DNA of 16,049 nucleotides. Origin: JBLIOB01 sp047639575. Its GTDB lineage: Bacteria > Bacteroidota > Bacteroidia > Flavobacteriales_D > Parvicellaceae. Positions 1-7,452 of this stretch are shown here, piece after piece. The stretch covers positions 1 through 16,049 of the forward strand of contig JBLIOB010000081.1 in NCBI GenBank assembly GCA_047639575.1, written 5' to 3'. Each line of letters opens with the position of its first letter. Position 1 is the stretch's first letter. The translations under genes were made by a program, and so were the position numbers. The notes under the pieces were generated by a model. That model did not search any database and was not told the DNA's origin. It was given only the letters and a program-made list of their open reading frames with translations.

Positions 1-2
1 AA

Positions 3-335
3 ATTCCAAATGTGAATATAAAACTTGCTAGGCATTATTGGCTTTTTGTTAACTACGATTTTGAAATCGATGAATCTTGGATGATTTCACCAAACATATT
101 AATCAAATCGGATGTTACATCTACACCATTAGACTTCAATTTATATGTTACATATAACCAATTTATCTGGGCAGGAATAGGATACAGAATGGCTGATGCA
201 ATCATGCTCTCGATTGGAACAAACATTGGTGATCATTTTAGATTTGGATACTCATACGATGTAACGATTTCGAAACTCAACAATTATTCAAACGGCTCTC
301 ATGAGGTTTTTCTGGGGTATAGAATTAAAAAATGA
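3..335 (+). CDS. PorP/SprF family type IX secretion membrane protein, C-terminal fragment
   Basis: This is the 3' end of a gene whose start lies left of the window. The reading frame is open from base 3, and the GTG at 12 is an internal Val codon rather than a start. The visible 110 or so residues are beta-strand-like. They end in the signature of the PorP/SprF family: a segment on isolates described as IGTNIGDHFRFGYSYD, then a TISKLNNYSNGSHEVFLGY stretch, and a basic C-terminus (RIKK). Known members are outer-membrane beta-barrels that accompany type IX secretion and gliding adhesins in Bacteroidota; Porphyromonas PorP and Flavobacterium SprF are the namesakes. Many such paralogs sit just downstream of a large secreted adhesin gene, so one may lie upstream here, outside the window. 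The family call is from motif recognition. Which paralog or substrate it serves cannot be told. Confidence 0.85.
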   Translation: MPNVNIKLARHYWLFVNYDFEIDESWMISPNILIKSDVTSTPLDFNLYVTYNQFIWAGIGYRMADAIMLSIGTNIGDHFRFGYSYDVTISKLNNYSNGSHEVFLGYRIKK

Positions 336-449
336 CAGCATCATTTATTTAGTTGAATTAATAATTTTAATCTACTCACAATCTTACGCACCTATCACCG
401 TTCATCCGTTTAAATAAACGAAATGTAATCATCAAACGTTTAATTAAAT

Positions 450-938
450 ATGGACACTTACAAAATCAGAAAACCTTATAACCTTGTGTTAATGACGCTC
501 GGAATAGTTCTGATTATTATCACGCTTATTCTTTCGTCTTTTCACTTGTTGGTTTTATTGGCCTTGCCGTTAGGGTTTTCTTTCATCGTAACTGGAGAAG
601 GATGGGAATTTAATCGGGCAACTGATGAATTTCGCGAATACTCATTCACCCTTGGTTACACCAAAGGGAAATGGAAATCCTCGGATAATCTAAATTACCT
701 CAGCGTAATTTCTTCTAGAATGAGTTCAACTGCATATGCTCCTGCTAATGTTGCTTCTATAACTTATACCGACATCTTCTACAAACTCATATTACTCAAC
801 GATAGCCATTCAAAGAAGATAGAAGTATTTGGATCTAACCAACAGTCTGACGTGAAAAAGGAAGGTGAAGAACTGGCCAAGTTTTTAGGAGTTCCTATAG
901 TAAAGTTCTCTCCTCCTGTTAGTAAAGGAAGAAAGTAA
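450..938 (+). CDS. Small membrane protein with two N-terminal helices, function unknown
   Basis: I do not recognise this 162-residue protein. Two hydrophobic segments lie close together near the N-terminus, at about residues 10-31 and 32-48, and could form a helical hairpin. A roughly 110-residue soluble part follows, with alternating polar and hydrophobic stretches. A PH-like fold, seen in other small two-helix bacterial membrane proteins, is possible but only a guess. The C-terminus is Lys/Arg-rich (SKGRK). There is no signal-peptidase site. The ATG at 450 follows an A/T-rich leader with no Shine-Dalgarno, which is normal for this phylum. The gene stands alone, 114 bp after the PorP/SprF-like gene and 30 bp before the CAP gene. 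Confidence 0.7.
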   Translation: MDTYKIRKPYNLVLMTLGIVLIIITLILSSFHLLVLLALPLGFSFIVTGEGWEFNRATDEFREYSFTLGYTKGKWKSSDNLNYLSVISSRMSSTAYAPANVASITYTDIFYKLILLNDSHSKKIEVFGSNQQSDVKKEGEELAKFLGVPIVKFSPPVSKGRK

Positions 939-956
939 TTTCTACACACATCTTGT

Positions 957-964
957 TAACTTTA
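957..964 (+). promoter_or_regulatory. Possible -7 element (TAACTTTA) for the CAP gene
   Basis: TAACTTTA resembles the Bacteroidota sigma-ABfr -7 consensus TAnnTTTG and ends 4 nt before the ATG at 969. I see no TTG -33 element at the expected distance. If the box is real, transcription would start at or next to the start codon, giving a leaderless or nearly leaderless mRNA. Confidence 0.3.
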
Positions 965-968
965 CTGC

Positions 969-2378
969 ATGGCTACTCTACGACCTATTTTCCTTCTAAT
1001 ACTTTTACTGAGTTTGAGCATAAGCGTTTTTGCTGAGAATACTACTTATGCTAAATATGAAAAGTATTTAGAAAAAGGCAAGTTTTTAAGTTGCTGGAAA
1101 GCCACGCTAAAAAGCGGACAGACGGACGATGTTACTTTACTTTATCAAGCGGTTAGCTTGGCATACTGCCCAAAAGAGAAAAAAGTCTTAAAGGCGAAAA
1201 TCAACGTTCCAGAATCTTGCCTTAAGGCATTGCAAGCAGTTAACGTTGAAAACCTGCCTGAAGATCTTCCAATGCTAAGTTTACACTTCGAACAGTTAAT
1301 GGCAGTACTTTATATGGATCTATCTAAATCTTTAAAACGAGGAGAAAGTGATAAGTCAAAACAAATCATTAAAGCATTGGTAAATAAGACTTACAATCCA
1401 AAAAAACCAACTTATAACAGAGGGCGTGCTAACCCTGCTAAAATATTCGTTAAGAGACTTAAGAAAACGGAAGACCTAGAATTAATCTCTCGCTATAAGG
1501 AACATCTGAAACTTTACATTTCATCAATGATGCAAAAGGCTGTCTTCACTTTTGAAGGTGATAAAGCCAATTGGTATGTACAAAGTCAAGGTTCATTGTT
1601 CTTGGCTTTTAAAGAAGCTTTAGACAACAAGAAAAATAACCTGGAAAAACTATATGCTAACTTGTTAGTAGACGAATTTAATTCGAGTTCTGAGGTAAGA
1701 ATGAACTTCCATGTGGTTGAAATTTATCAGAAGTTCAAACCAGTTCAAACTAAGATGCAAAAGAATCCAACCTTTCTGGGGACCACGGTAAACTTAAATC
1801 AATATGTGAAAAAGTATCAACTAGAACAGTGGGATGAGCAACAATTAAAATGGTCTAACAATGGTTCCGATAAAAGTTATCATTCAGAGTTTGACAAAGA
1901 GATTATTTTCCTCACAAATCTAGTTCGGGTAAATCCGAAGCAGTTTTTAAAAGATATCCTGCTGCCCTACTATATAGAGAACGATATTAAAATTAATTCT
2001 TATTCAGGGTCTTTAAAAATTGACTTAGGCAAAGCTGAGTCAGTATTGCCATTATTTACTTCAAAAGCACTTTCTGGATGTGCAATGTATATGGCTGAAG
2101 CAATGGGTAAAGGAGGAGCTACTGGCCACGTTACTCCGTCCGGAGAATCTTTATCCGATCGAGCGAAAAAGTATAAACTACCAACTTATCTTGGAGAGAA
2201 TTGCTCTTATGCGAAGGAAACTCCATTAGGTGTTTTGATGCAATTATTAATAGATGATGGAGTAAGTTCTCTCGGGCACAGACTAAACATTCTAAGAAAA
2301 GGATATGCTAACATTGGAGTTGCTACCGCTGATCATACTACTTACGGAACTAATACAGTAATGGATTTTACAGATTGA
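969..2378 (+). CDS. Secreted CAP (SCP/PR1) domain protein with long helical N-terminal region
   Basis: The protein has 469 residues. A signal peptide spans about 1-22 (cleavage VFA/E). Residues about 23-300 are Lys-rich, predicted helical, with no recognised motif and a possible TPR-like character. The CAP domain runs from about 308 to 469. Its cavity residues are visible: His387 in GHVTPSGES, Glu410 in GENCSY and His437 in GHRLNIL, the usual His-Glu-His set. CAP proteins are secreted or periplasmic; their biochemical role in bacteria is mostly unknown, with metal, lipid or cell-wall binding suggested for various members. The domain looks complete, ending in a strand with MDFTD. The stop codon abuts the stop of the convergent NamZ-like gene with no base between. 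The only upstream signal is a weak TAACTTTA box. The domain assignment is strong; the function is open. Confidence 0.85.
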   Translation: MATLRPIFLLILLLSLSISVFAENTTYAKYEKYLEKGKFLSCWKATLKSGQTDDVTLLYQAVSLAYCPKEKKVLKAKINVPESCLKALQAVNVENLPEDLPMLSLHFEQLMAVLYMDLSKSLKRGESDKSKQIIKALVNKTYNPKKPTYNRGRANPAKIFVKRLKKTEDLELISRYKEHLKLYISSMMQKAVFTFEGDKANWYVQSQGSLFLAFKEALDNKKNNLEKLYANLLVDEFNSSSEVRMNFHVVEIYQKFKPVQTKMQKNPTFLGTTVNLNQYVKKYQLEQWDEQQLKWSNNGSDKSYHSEFDKEIIFLTNLVRVNPKQFLKDILLPYYIENDIKINSYSGSLKIDLGKAESVLPLFTSKALSGCAMYMAEAMGKGGATGHVTPSGESLSDRAKKYKLPTYLGENCSYAKETPLGVLMQLLIDDGVSSLGHRLNILRKGYANIGVATADHTTYGTNTVMDFTD

Positions 2379-3596
2379 TTACTCGAAATCTGGGTAGAGC
2401 AAGTACTTAGCTCTCACTTTCTTAAATGCAATAATTTCTTCTTGCCAAGTTTTAGCTATCTCTTCAGCAGTTTTACCTGCCACAATCATTTTCTGAATAG
2501 ATCGATCTCCGGTTAACAATCTGAAAAATCCATCCTTTCTGAAAAAGTGCTCTTTATCCAAAGAGTTCTTATAAAATTCAACAATCCATTTTAAATAAAG
2601 AACTCCTACCCCTCTCATGTGCGTATGCCCAAACTCAGACAGATCATAACCCATGCATTCTTTCCCATCATGTTTAGGTTTTGAAGCACCTGGTTTCGGT
2701 TCTGGAGTAAACTTAAAATCACCAGTCGAATTAAACGGTGAACCTGCGAGTTGAAACTGTTTATCTGTCCCTCGGCCAATGCTAACTTGAGTCCCTTCAA
2801 ACAAACAAAGGCTAGGATATAAATAAATACTAGACATATTGGGCAGGTTTGGACTAGGCTTTACTGGCAATTTGTAGAAGTCAGCATGTTCATAATTTTC
2901 ACATTTAACTACCTTCAAATTACATTTAACGCCATCTTTCAACCAACCCTCGCCATTGATCATTTGTGCGTATTCTCCAATGGTCATTCCGTGCACAATA
3001 GGAACAGGATGTAATCCAACAAAACTCTCATTGCCTTCCTTCAATACAGGACCATCAACATAATGTCCGTTTGGGTTTGGACGATCCATTATCAAAAATA
3101 GTTTGTTCTGCTCAGCACACGCTTCCATCACGTAATGCATAGTTGAGATGTAGGTATAGAATCGAGCTCCCACATCTTGAATATCGAATATCACCACATC
3201 AACATCAAACAAATCTTCTGTTGTTGGTTTTTTTCTTCTTCCATGAAGCGACATGATTGGCAGTCCCGTTTTGGCATCCAAACCGTCATTAATCTTTTTT
3301 CCCGCATCTTCCTTTCCTCTAAACCCGTGTTCAGGAGCAAAAACTTTTTTCACTTCAATACCCAGTTGTAAAAGATGATCCACAATATGCTCCTCACCAA
3401 TCATCGAAGTCTGATTTCCAACTATTGCAACTCGCTCACCCTTAAGTATTTCGCTGTAAGCAGTGTCAATTTGAGCCCCTACAAGGATATCCGTTTTATA
3501 AGAAATAGAATCTTGAGCTACCGTATTGATTCCAGTAAAAATTATTACGAAAGCGAATATCTTCCTAACGGCAAGTATGTTTATGTATTTTAGCAT
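2379..3596 (-). CDS. namZ: DUF1343 exo-beta-N-acetylmuramidase NamZ-like protein
   Basis: This 405-residue secreted protein has a signal peptide at about 1-27 (cleavage VA/Q, Gln at +1). A full-length DUF1343 region follows. Recognisable family motifs are VAIVGNQTS at 56-64, the strongly conserved APEHGFRG at 87-94, VDVVIFDIQDVGARFYTY, and the DRPNPNG loop with a following VDGPVL. Established knowledge: DUF1343 enzymes such as Bacillus NamZ/YbbC and the Tannerella homolog release terminal MurNAc from peptidoglycan fragments (family GH171), so this is probably a periplasmic cell-wall recycling enzyme. Length and motif order match the family. Its ATG is only 14 bp from the TTG of the divergent permease gene, so the two promoters must lie partly inside each other's coding sequence. 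No MurNAc kinase or transporter gene is visible nearby. Confidence 0.9.
   Translation of the reverse strand: MLKYINILAVRKIFAFVIIFTGINTVAQDSISYKTDILVGAQIDTAYSEILKGERVAIVGNQTSMIGEEHIVDHLLQLGIEVKKVFAPEHGFRGKEDAGKKINDGLDAKTGLPIMSLHGRRKKPTTEDLFDVDVVIFDIQDVGARFYTYISTMHYVMEACAEQNKLFLIMDRPNPNGHYVDGPVLKEGNESFVGLHPVPIVHGMTIGEYAQMINGEGWLKDGVKCNLKVVKCENYEHADFYKLPVKPSPNLPNMSSIYLYPSLCLFEGTQVSIGRGTDKQFQLAGSPFNSTGDFKFTPEPKPGASKPKHDGKECMGYDLSEFGHTHMRGVGVLYLKWIVEFYKNSLDKEHFFRKDGFFRLLTGDRSIQKMIVAGKTAEEIAKTWQEEIIAFKKVRAKYLLYPDFE
3586..3594 (+). promoter_or_regulatory. Possible -7 element (TATTTTAGC) for the permease gene
   Basis: TATTTTAGC resembles the Bacteroidota -7 box TAnnTTTG. It lies at the 5' end of the divergent namZ-like gene, 16 nt before the TTG start at 3611. 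The same nine bases occur before the patatin gene at 11485-11493. No -33 TTG is evident. Confidence 0.35.
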
Positions 3597-3610
3597 CGAA
3601 TTTATCTCTA

Positions 3611-5272
3611 TTGAACACTGAATATTTCATAGCAAAGCGCATCGCTAAAGGTGGTAAAAAATCTAATCGGTTTTCGAGACCGATCATACTTTTTGCAACA
3701 ATCGGTATTGCGCTTGGAATGATTGTAATGATTCTGAGCATCAGTATTGTAACTGGGTTCCAAACTGAAATCAAAAACAAAGTAGTTGGTTTCGGTTCTC
3801 ATATTCAAATTACAAACGGAGGCTACAGTTTATCTTTTGAGTCCTCTCCAATGCACCGCAATCAAACGTTCCTAGAACAATTGAATGCAATTCCTCAGGT
3901 TAAACATATCCAAAGTTATGCCATAAAACCTGGAATAATTCGATCGAATGGAGACACCATCGTTAAAGAAGGTAAAGAAATCATTTATCGAGACATCTTA
4001 GGAACCATTGTAAAAGGGGTCGGACCAGAATATGACTGGAGTTTTTTCGTAGATAAAATTGAAAGTGGAGGTAAGATTCCCAACTTCAATAGCAACCAGA
4101 AAAATGACAGTATCCTAGTGTCAAGGTACGTTGCCGACAAACTAAAACTTAAGCTACACGATAAAGTGTCCACGTACTTCATAAAGGATACAGGACCTAA
4201 GGAGCGAAAATTTTTCATCAGTGGAATTTACGACACCGGACTACAGGACTTTGATAAACGTTTCATTTTCTCAGACATAAGACAAGTACAAGAACTTAAT
4301 TTTTGGGGAATTGAAACTGGCCTTAAAATGAGTCACCAATGCGCAAATGGCGGATATGTTATTGAGGCGACCAGTTTTTCTAACGGCAACAACATTATGT
4401 TCAGTTGGAATAATGGATCTTTTACTGATCAGGATAAAATAATAATCTACCCTACAGAGGACACTGTAATTCAGCTAATTGCAGCTGGTTTTACACCCGT
4501 AGACTATTCAGATAACCAGATAATGATTATTGAGCCAGATACTTCATTTCTACATATAAAAATTAATTCCCAATCAGACAGTTGTCTTTGTAATGGCGTT
4601 ATTGAGGCGAACGATTACAATGGGTTAAATGACACCACCCTTAAATATGACTTTAATAATGGAGACGTTATTACCATCTTCAGTTCTCCTGAAGGGTCTA
4701 GGGGAAACTACGTTGGAGGTTTCGAAATCATCTTAAAGGACTTTGAAAGCATCGCTAAGGCTTCTTCCATTGTAAGAGGAGAAATGCTTGGAATGTACAG
4801 TGTTTCAACTATTGATGAACTTCATCAAGATATATTTGGATGGCTAGGAATGTTGGACGCCAATGTGTACATCATTATAATTTTAATGATAATCGTTGCT
4901 GTAATTAACATGACCGCTGCGCTGTTAATTCTCATTCTTGAAAGAACCAATATGATTGGAGTATTAAAGGCATTAGGCGCAACCAATTGGAGCGTTCAGA
5001 AGCTCTTTTTATATAATGGAGGAATATTAATCTTAAAAGGCCTTTTGATTGGTAATAGTGTTGCCTTTCTCTTGATCTTTATTCAAAACCAATTCGGATT
5101 TATTCAATTGAATCAAGCTACTTATTTTGTTAAAGAAGTACCAATGTATTTTACGCCTACCTATGTAATTGCGTTAAACCTATTTACTTTGATAGTTTGC
5201 GTACTTGTATTGATGCTCCCTGCGCTATTTGTCCTCAGAATAACACCAGTAAAAGCAATTAGATTCGATTAG
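3611..5272 (+). CDS. FtsX/LolC-LolE-type ABC transporter permease with extra periplasmic domain
   Basis: This 553-residue permease has four membrane segments at about residues 24-48, 419-443, 470-490 and 518-542, the MacB/LolE layout with a large periplasmic domain between the first two. The N-terminus (EYFIAKRIA, then a helix and VTGFQ) and the C-terminus (ITPVKAIRFD) are typical of lipoprotein-releasing permeases. The TTG at 3611 puts the start exactly where the family begins; no ATG is available, and the frame is open upstream. LolC/LolE proteins are usually near 400-415 residues. The excess lies at about 233-366, between QVQELNFW and YVGGFEI, and contains two related units (see findings). 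Family members work with a LolD-type ATPase to move lipoproteins toward the outer membrane. No ATPase gene is in the window, so substrate and partner are unknown. Confidence 0.85.
   Translation: MNTEYFIAKRIAKGGKKSNRFSRPIILFATIGIALGMIVMILSISIVTGFQTEIKNKVVGFGSHIQITNGGYSLSFESSPMHRNQTFLEQLNAIPQVKHIQSYAIKPGIIRSNGDTIVKEGKEIIYRDILGTIVKGVGPEYDWSFFVDKIESGGKIPNFNSNQKNDSILVSRYVADKLKLKLHDKVSTYFIKDTGPKERKFFISGIYDTGLQDFDKRFIFSDIRQVQELNFWGIETGLKMSHQCANGGYVIEATSFSNGNNIMFSWNNGSFTDQDKIIIYPTEDTVIQLIAAGFTPVDYSDNQIMIIEPDTSFLHIKINSQSDSCLCNGVIEANDYNGLNDTTLKYDFNNGDVITIFSSPEGSRGNYVGGFEIILKDFESIAKASSIVRGEMLGMYSVSTIDELHQDIFGWLGMLDANVYIIIILMIIVAVINMTAALLILILERTNMIGVLKALGATNWSVQKLFLYNGGILILKGLLIGNSVAFLLIFIQNQFGFIQLNQATYFVKEVPMYFTPTYVIALNLFTLIVCVLVLMLPALFVLRITPVKAIRFD
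4341..4710 (+). repeat. Internal duplicated unit within the permease insertion
   Basis: The 13-mer GTTATTGAGGCGA occurs at 4358-4370 and 4598-4610, exactly 240 nt (80 codons) apart and in the same frame. Around it the protein units match as Cys, Asn-Gly, VIEA, a Gly/Asn-rich stretch, then an aromatic-x-NNG step (FSWNNG in the first, YDFNNG in the second). The second unit is shorter before VIEA and diverges after NNG. Confidence 0.5.
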
Positions 5273-5278
5273 AAAATT

Positions 5279-5286
5279 TACCTTTA
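5279..5286 (+). promoter_or_regulatory. Possible -7 element (TACCTTTA) for the cystathionine beta-synthase gene
   Basis: TACCTTTA in the 36-bp gap after the permease stop resembles TAnnTTTG and would give a leader of roughly 15-20 nt before the ATG at 5309. No clear -33 TTG is seen. The gap is also short enough for read-through from the permease gene. Confidence 0.3.
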
Positions 5287-5308
5287 TTCCGTATTAAGAA
5301 AGCAATAA

Positions 5309-6670
5309 ATGAAATACTACAATAACGTACTTGAAACAATCGGAAATACTCCGTTGATTAGGCTTAATGAAGTCTGTAAAGATGTAAAAGCACTTGTTTT
5401 AGCGAAAGTTGAAACTACCAATCCAGGGAATTCTGTTAAGGATCGAATGGCGCTGCAGATGATAGAAGATGCTGAAGCAGATGGCAGAATTAAGCCAGGT
5501 AGTACAATTATTGAAGGAACCTCAGGAAATACCGGAATGGGTCTTGCTCTAGCTTGTATTATTAAAGGGTACAAACTCATTTGTGTACTCAGTGACAAGC
5601 AAAGTAAGGAGAAGATGGACATATTAAGAGCGGTTGGCGCTGAAGTTCATGTTTGTCCTACAAACGTTGCTCCGGATGATCCAAGATCTTATTACTCTGT
5701 TTCTAAAAGATTAGCTACAGAAGTTCCGAATTCATGGTACGTTAATCAATATGACAATCCATCTAACACAAAGGCGCACTACTTGCAAACTGGTCCGGAA
5801 ATCTGGGAACAGACAGAAGGTAAGATCACCCATTTTGTTGTAGGTGTTGGAACGGGTGGAACTGTTTCAGGCGTTGGAAAATATTTAAAAGAGCAAAACC
5901 CAGATATTAAAATTTGGGGGATAGATACTTATGGTTCTGTTTTCAAAAAGTATCATGAAACAGGAATATTTGATGAAAATGAAATTTACCCGTACATCAC
6001 GGAAGGTATTGGCGAAGATATTCTTCCTAAAAATGTCAATTTTGAGATAATTGACAAATTCGAAAAAGTGACCGACAAAGACGCAGCTATTTATCAAAGG
6101 AAAATAGCTAAGGAAGAAGGGATTTTCGTTGGAAACTCTGCTGGATCGGCTATTAAAGGATTACTTCAATTAAAAGATGAATTAACCGAAGATGATGTTG
6201 TAGTTGTTCTGTTCCACGATCATGGAAGTAGATATGTTGGTAAAATGTTTAATGATGATTGGATGAGAGAACGCGGTTTCTTAGATGAAGAAAAAACCGT
6301 TGCATTAGACTTAATTAAGGATCATAACAACAAACATTTGGTAACAGTATCACCTCAAGATCCAGTTTCTCAGGCTATTTTACTTATGCATCAATACCAA
6401 ATATCGCAAATCCCGGTTGTAGAAAATGGCGAATATGTAGGTTCACTGACTGATAAAGTGCTTTTTGCGAAACTTTTAGAGAAGCCTGAACTTAAAGAAC
6501 TTCCGACAAGAAACATAATGGAACCTTCATTTCCAATAGTAAATGAGAATACAAGTGTTGAAGACGTTTCCAAAATGTTTAACAAAGAAACACAAGCTGT
6601 TCTTGTAAAATACAATGGTGACTCTCATCACATCATTACTCGCCAAGACGTAATTCAAGCGCTGGCCTAA
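5309..6670 (+). CDS. Cystathionine beta-synthase (PLP domain plus two CBS domains)
   Basis: The protein has 453 residues and is cytoplasmic. The fold-type II PLP domain spans about 1-325. Lys44 in NPGNSVKDR is the expected Schiff-base lysine, TSGNTG binds the substrate carboxylate, GVGTGGT at 179-185 holds the PLP phosphate, and GNSAGSA follows. The tandem CBS domains lie at about 343-392 and 400-453. The core (MIEDAE.DG..KPG, PNSWYVNQY, DDWM.ERGFL) reads more like eukaryotic-type cystathionine beta-synthase than CysK/CysM. I therefore prefer serine (or O-acetylserine) plus homocysteine to cystathionine, though cysteine synthase activity is possible. The heme-binding N-terminal extension of animal enzymes is absent, as is usual in bacteria. 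The CBS pair could bind an adenosyl ligand such as AdoMet for regulation; that is inferred. Its TAA shares a base with the next gene's ATG (TAATG). Confidence 0.9.
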   Translation: MKYYNNVLETIGNTPLIRLNEVCKDVKALVLAKVETTNPGNSVKDRMALQMIEDAEADGRIKPGSTIIEGTSGNTGMGLALACIIKGYKLICVLSDKQSKEKMDILRAVGAEVHVCPTNVAPDDPRSYYSVSKRLATEVPNSWYVNQYDNPSNTKAHYLQTGPEIWEQTEGKITHFVVGVGTGGTVSGVGKYLKEQNPDIKIWGIDTYGSVFKKYHETGIFDENEIYPYITEGIGEDILPKNVNFEIIDKFEKVTDKDAAIYQRKIAKEEGIFVGNSAGSAIKGLLQLKDELTEDDVVVVLFHDHGSRYVGKMFNDDWMRERGFLDEEKTVALDLIKDHNNKHLVTVSPQDPVSQAILLMHQYQISQIPVVENGEYVGSLTDKVLFAKLLEKPELKELPTRNIMEPSFPIVNENTSVEDVSKMFNKETQAVLVKYNGDSHHIITRQDVIQALA

Positions 6671-7452
6671 TGAAAAATCCTCGTATCGTAGAGGACATGC
6701 TAAATCGGGAAATTAATATCCCTTTTAAACCGTTGAGAATCATTTCGACAGTTCCTTCGTTAACTGAATTACTTTTTGATTTAGGTCTAGATAATCGGGT
6801 CGTAGGAATTACCAAATTCTGCATCCATCCCAAATCATGGTTTGAATCAAAAACCAGAATTGGCGGCACTAAAAATCTAAATATTGATAAAATAAGGACG
6901 TTAAATCCAGACCTTATTATTGCCAACAGAGAAGAAAATGAGCGATCGGACATCGAACTATTAACGAAAGAATTTCCAACTTGGATTAGTGACATAAGCA
7001 ATCTCACAGAAGCACTAACGGCAATTGGTAGCATTGGCGAAATTTGCAACGTTAAGCTAGAAGCAGATCAGCTCATACATGACATTGAACTTGAAGCATC
7101 ACAAATTTCAAGCGCGATTAAATCAAAACGAGTGGCCTATGCTATTTGGAAAGATCCGTATATGTTTGCTGGCCAATCAACTTTTATCAATGATTTGCTC
7201 TCTCGAATTGGTTTAGAAAATGCGATTGAAGACGACCGATACCCTGAACATTCTTTAAAAGATTTGCAACTGCTTGATTTAGATTATCTATTCCTTTCGT
7301 CCGAGCCATATCCATTTAACGAAACTCATGTATCAGCAATTAAGGCTGAATTCCCATACACGAATGTTCAACTAGTTGATGGAGAGATGTTCTCCTGGTA
7401 CGGCAGTAGACTAAAATTGGCTTTCGGCTATTTTGCGTCTCTTTCTGTATGA
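6670..7452 (+). CDS. BtuF-like helical-backbone metal receptor protein without signal peptide
   Basis: This 260-residue protein has the class III substrate-binding fold (Peripla_BP_2, cobalamin/siderophore binders). Diagnostic parts are RIISTVPSLTELLFDLGL near residue 23, VVGITKFCIHP, then IGGTKNLNIDKIRTLNPDLII, and in the second lobe WKDPYMFAG and FINDLLSRIGLENA. BtuF-type relatives are usually exported or lipid-anchored. Here the N-terminus (MKNPRIVEDMLNREINIPF) is polar with no signal peptide, so the protein is probably cytosolic. The start ATG overlaps the preceding stop as TAATG, which implies translational coupling with the cystathionine beta-synthase. Cobalamin or a related cofactor would fit homocysteine metabolism, but ligand and role are inferred. 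No permease or ATPase partner is next to it. Its 3' end overlaps the convergent gene by 25 bp. Confidence 0.8.
   Translation: MKNPRIVEDMLNREINIPFKPLRIISTVPSLTELLFDLGLDNRVVGITKFCIHPKSWFESKTRIGGTKNLNIDKIRTLNPDLIIANREENERSDIELLTKEFPTWISDISNLTEALTAIGSIGEICNVKLEADQLIHDIELEASQISSAIKSKRVAYAIWKDPYMFAGQSTFINDLLSRIGLENAIEDDRYPEHSLKDLQLLDLDYLFLSSEPYPFNETHVSAIKAEFPYTNVQLVDGEMFSWYGSRLKLAFGYFASLSV

Noticed and set aside
12..14. GTG as start of a complete 107-residue protein
   Set aside because: The frame is open upstream to the window edge and the peptide matches only the C-terminal part of PorP/SprF proteins, so the gene is cut by the window.
407..420. Palindrome CGTTTAAATAAACG upstream of the small membrane protein, with CGTTTAA repeated at 437
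   Set aside because: A/T-rich 6-bp arms occur easily by chance, there is no T-run for a terminator, and no second matching operator exists elsewhere in the window.
3177..3593. Two plus-strand open frames inside the NamZ-like gene
   Set aside because: They are shadows of the minus-strand gene, whose conserved DUF1343 motifs span the whole stretch.
6636..7049. 137-codon minus-strand open frame
   Set aside because: It is antisense to the cystathionine beta-synthase end and the BtuF-like gene, both of which have clear family motifs in their own frame; its translation shows no family features.
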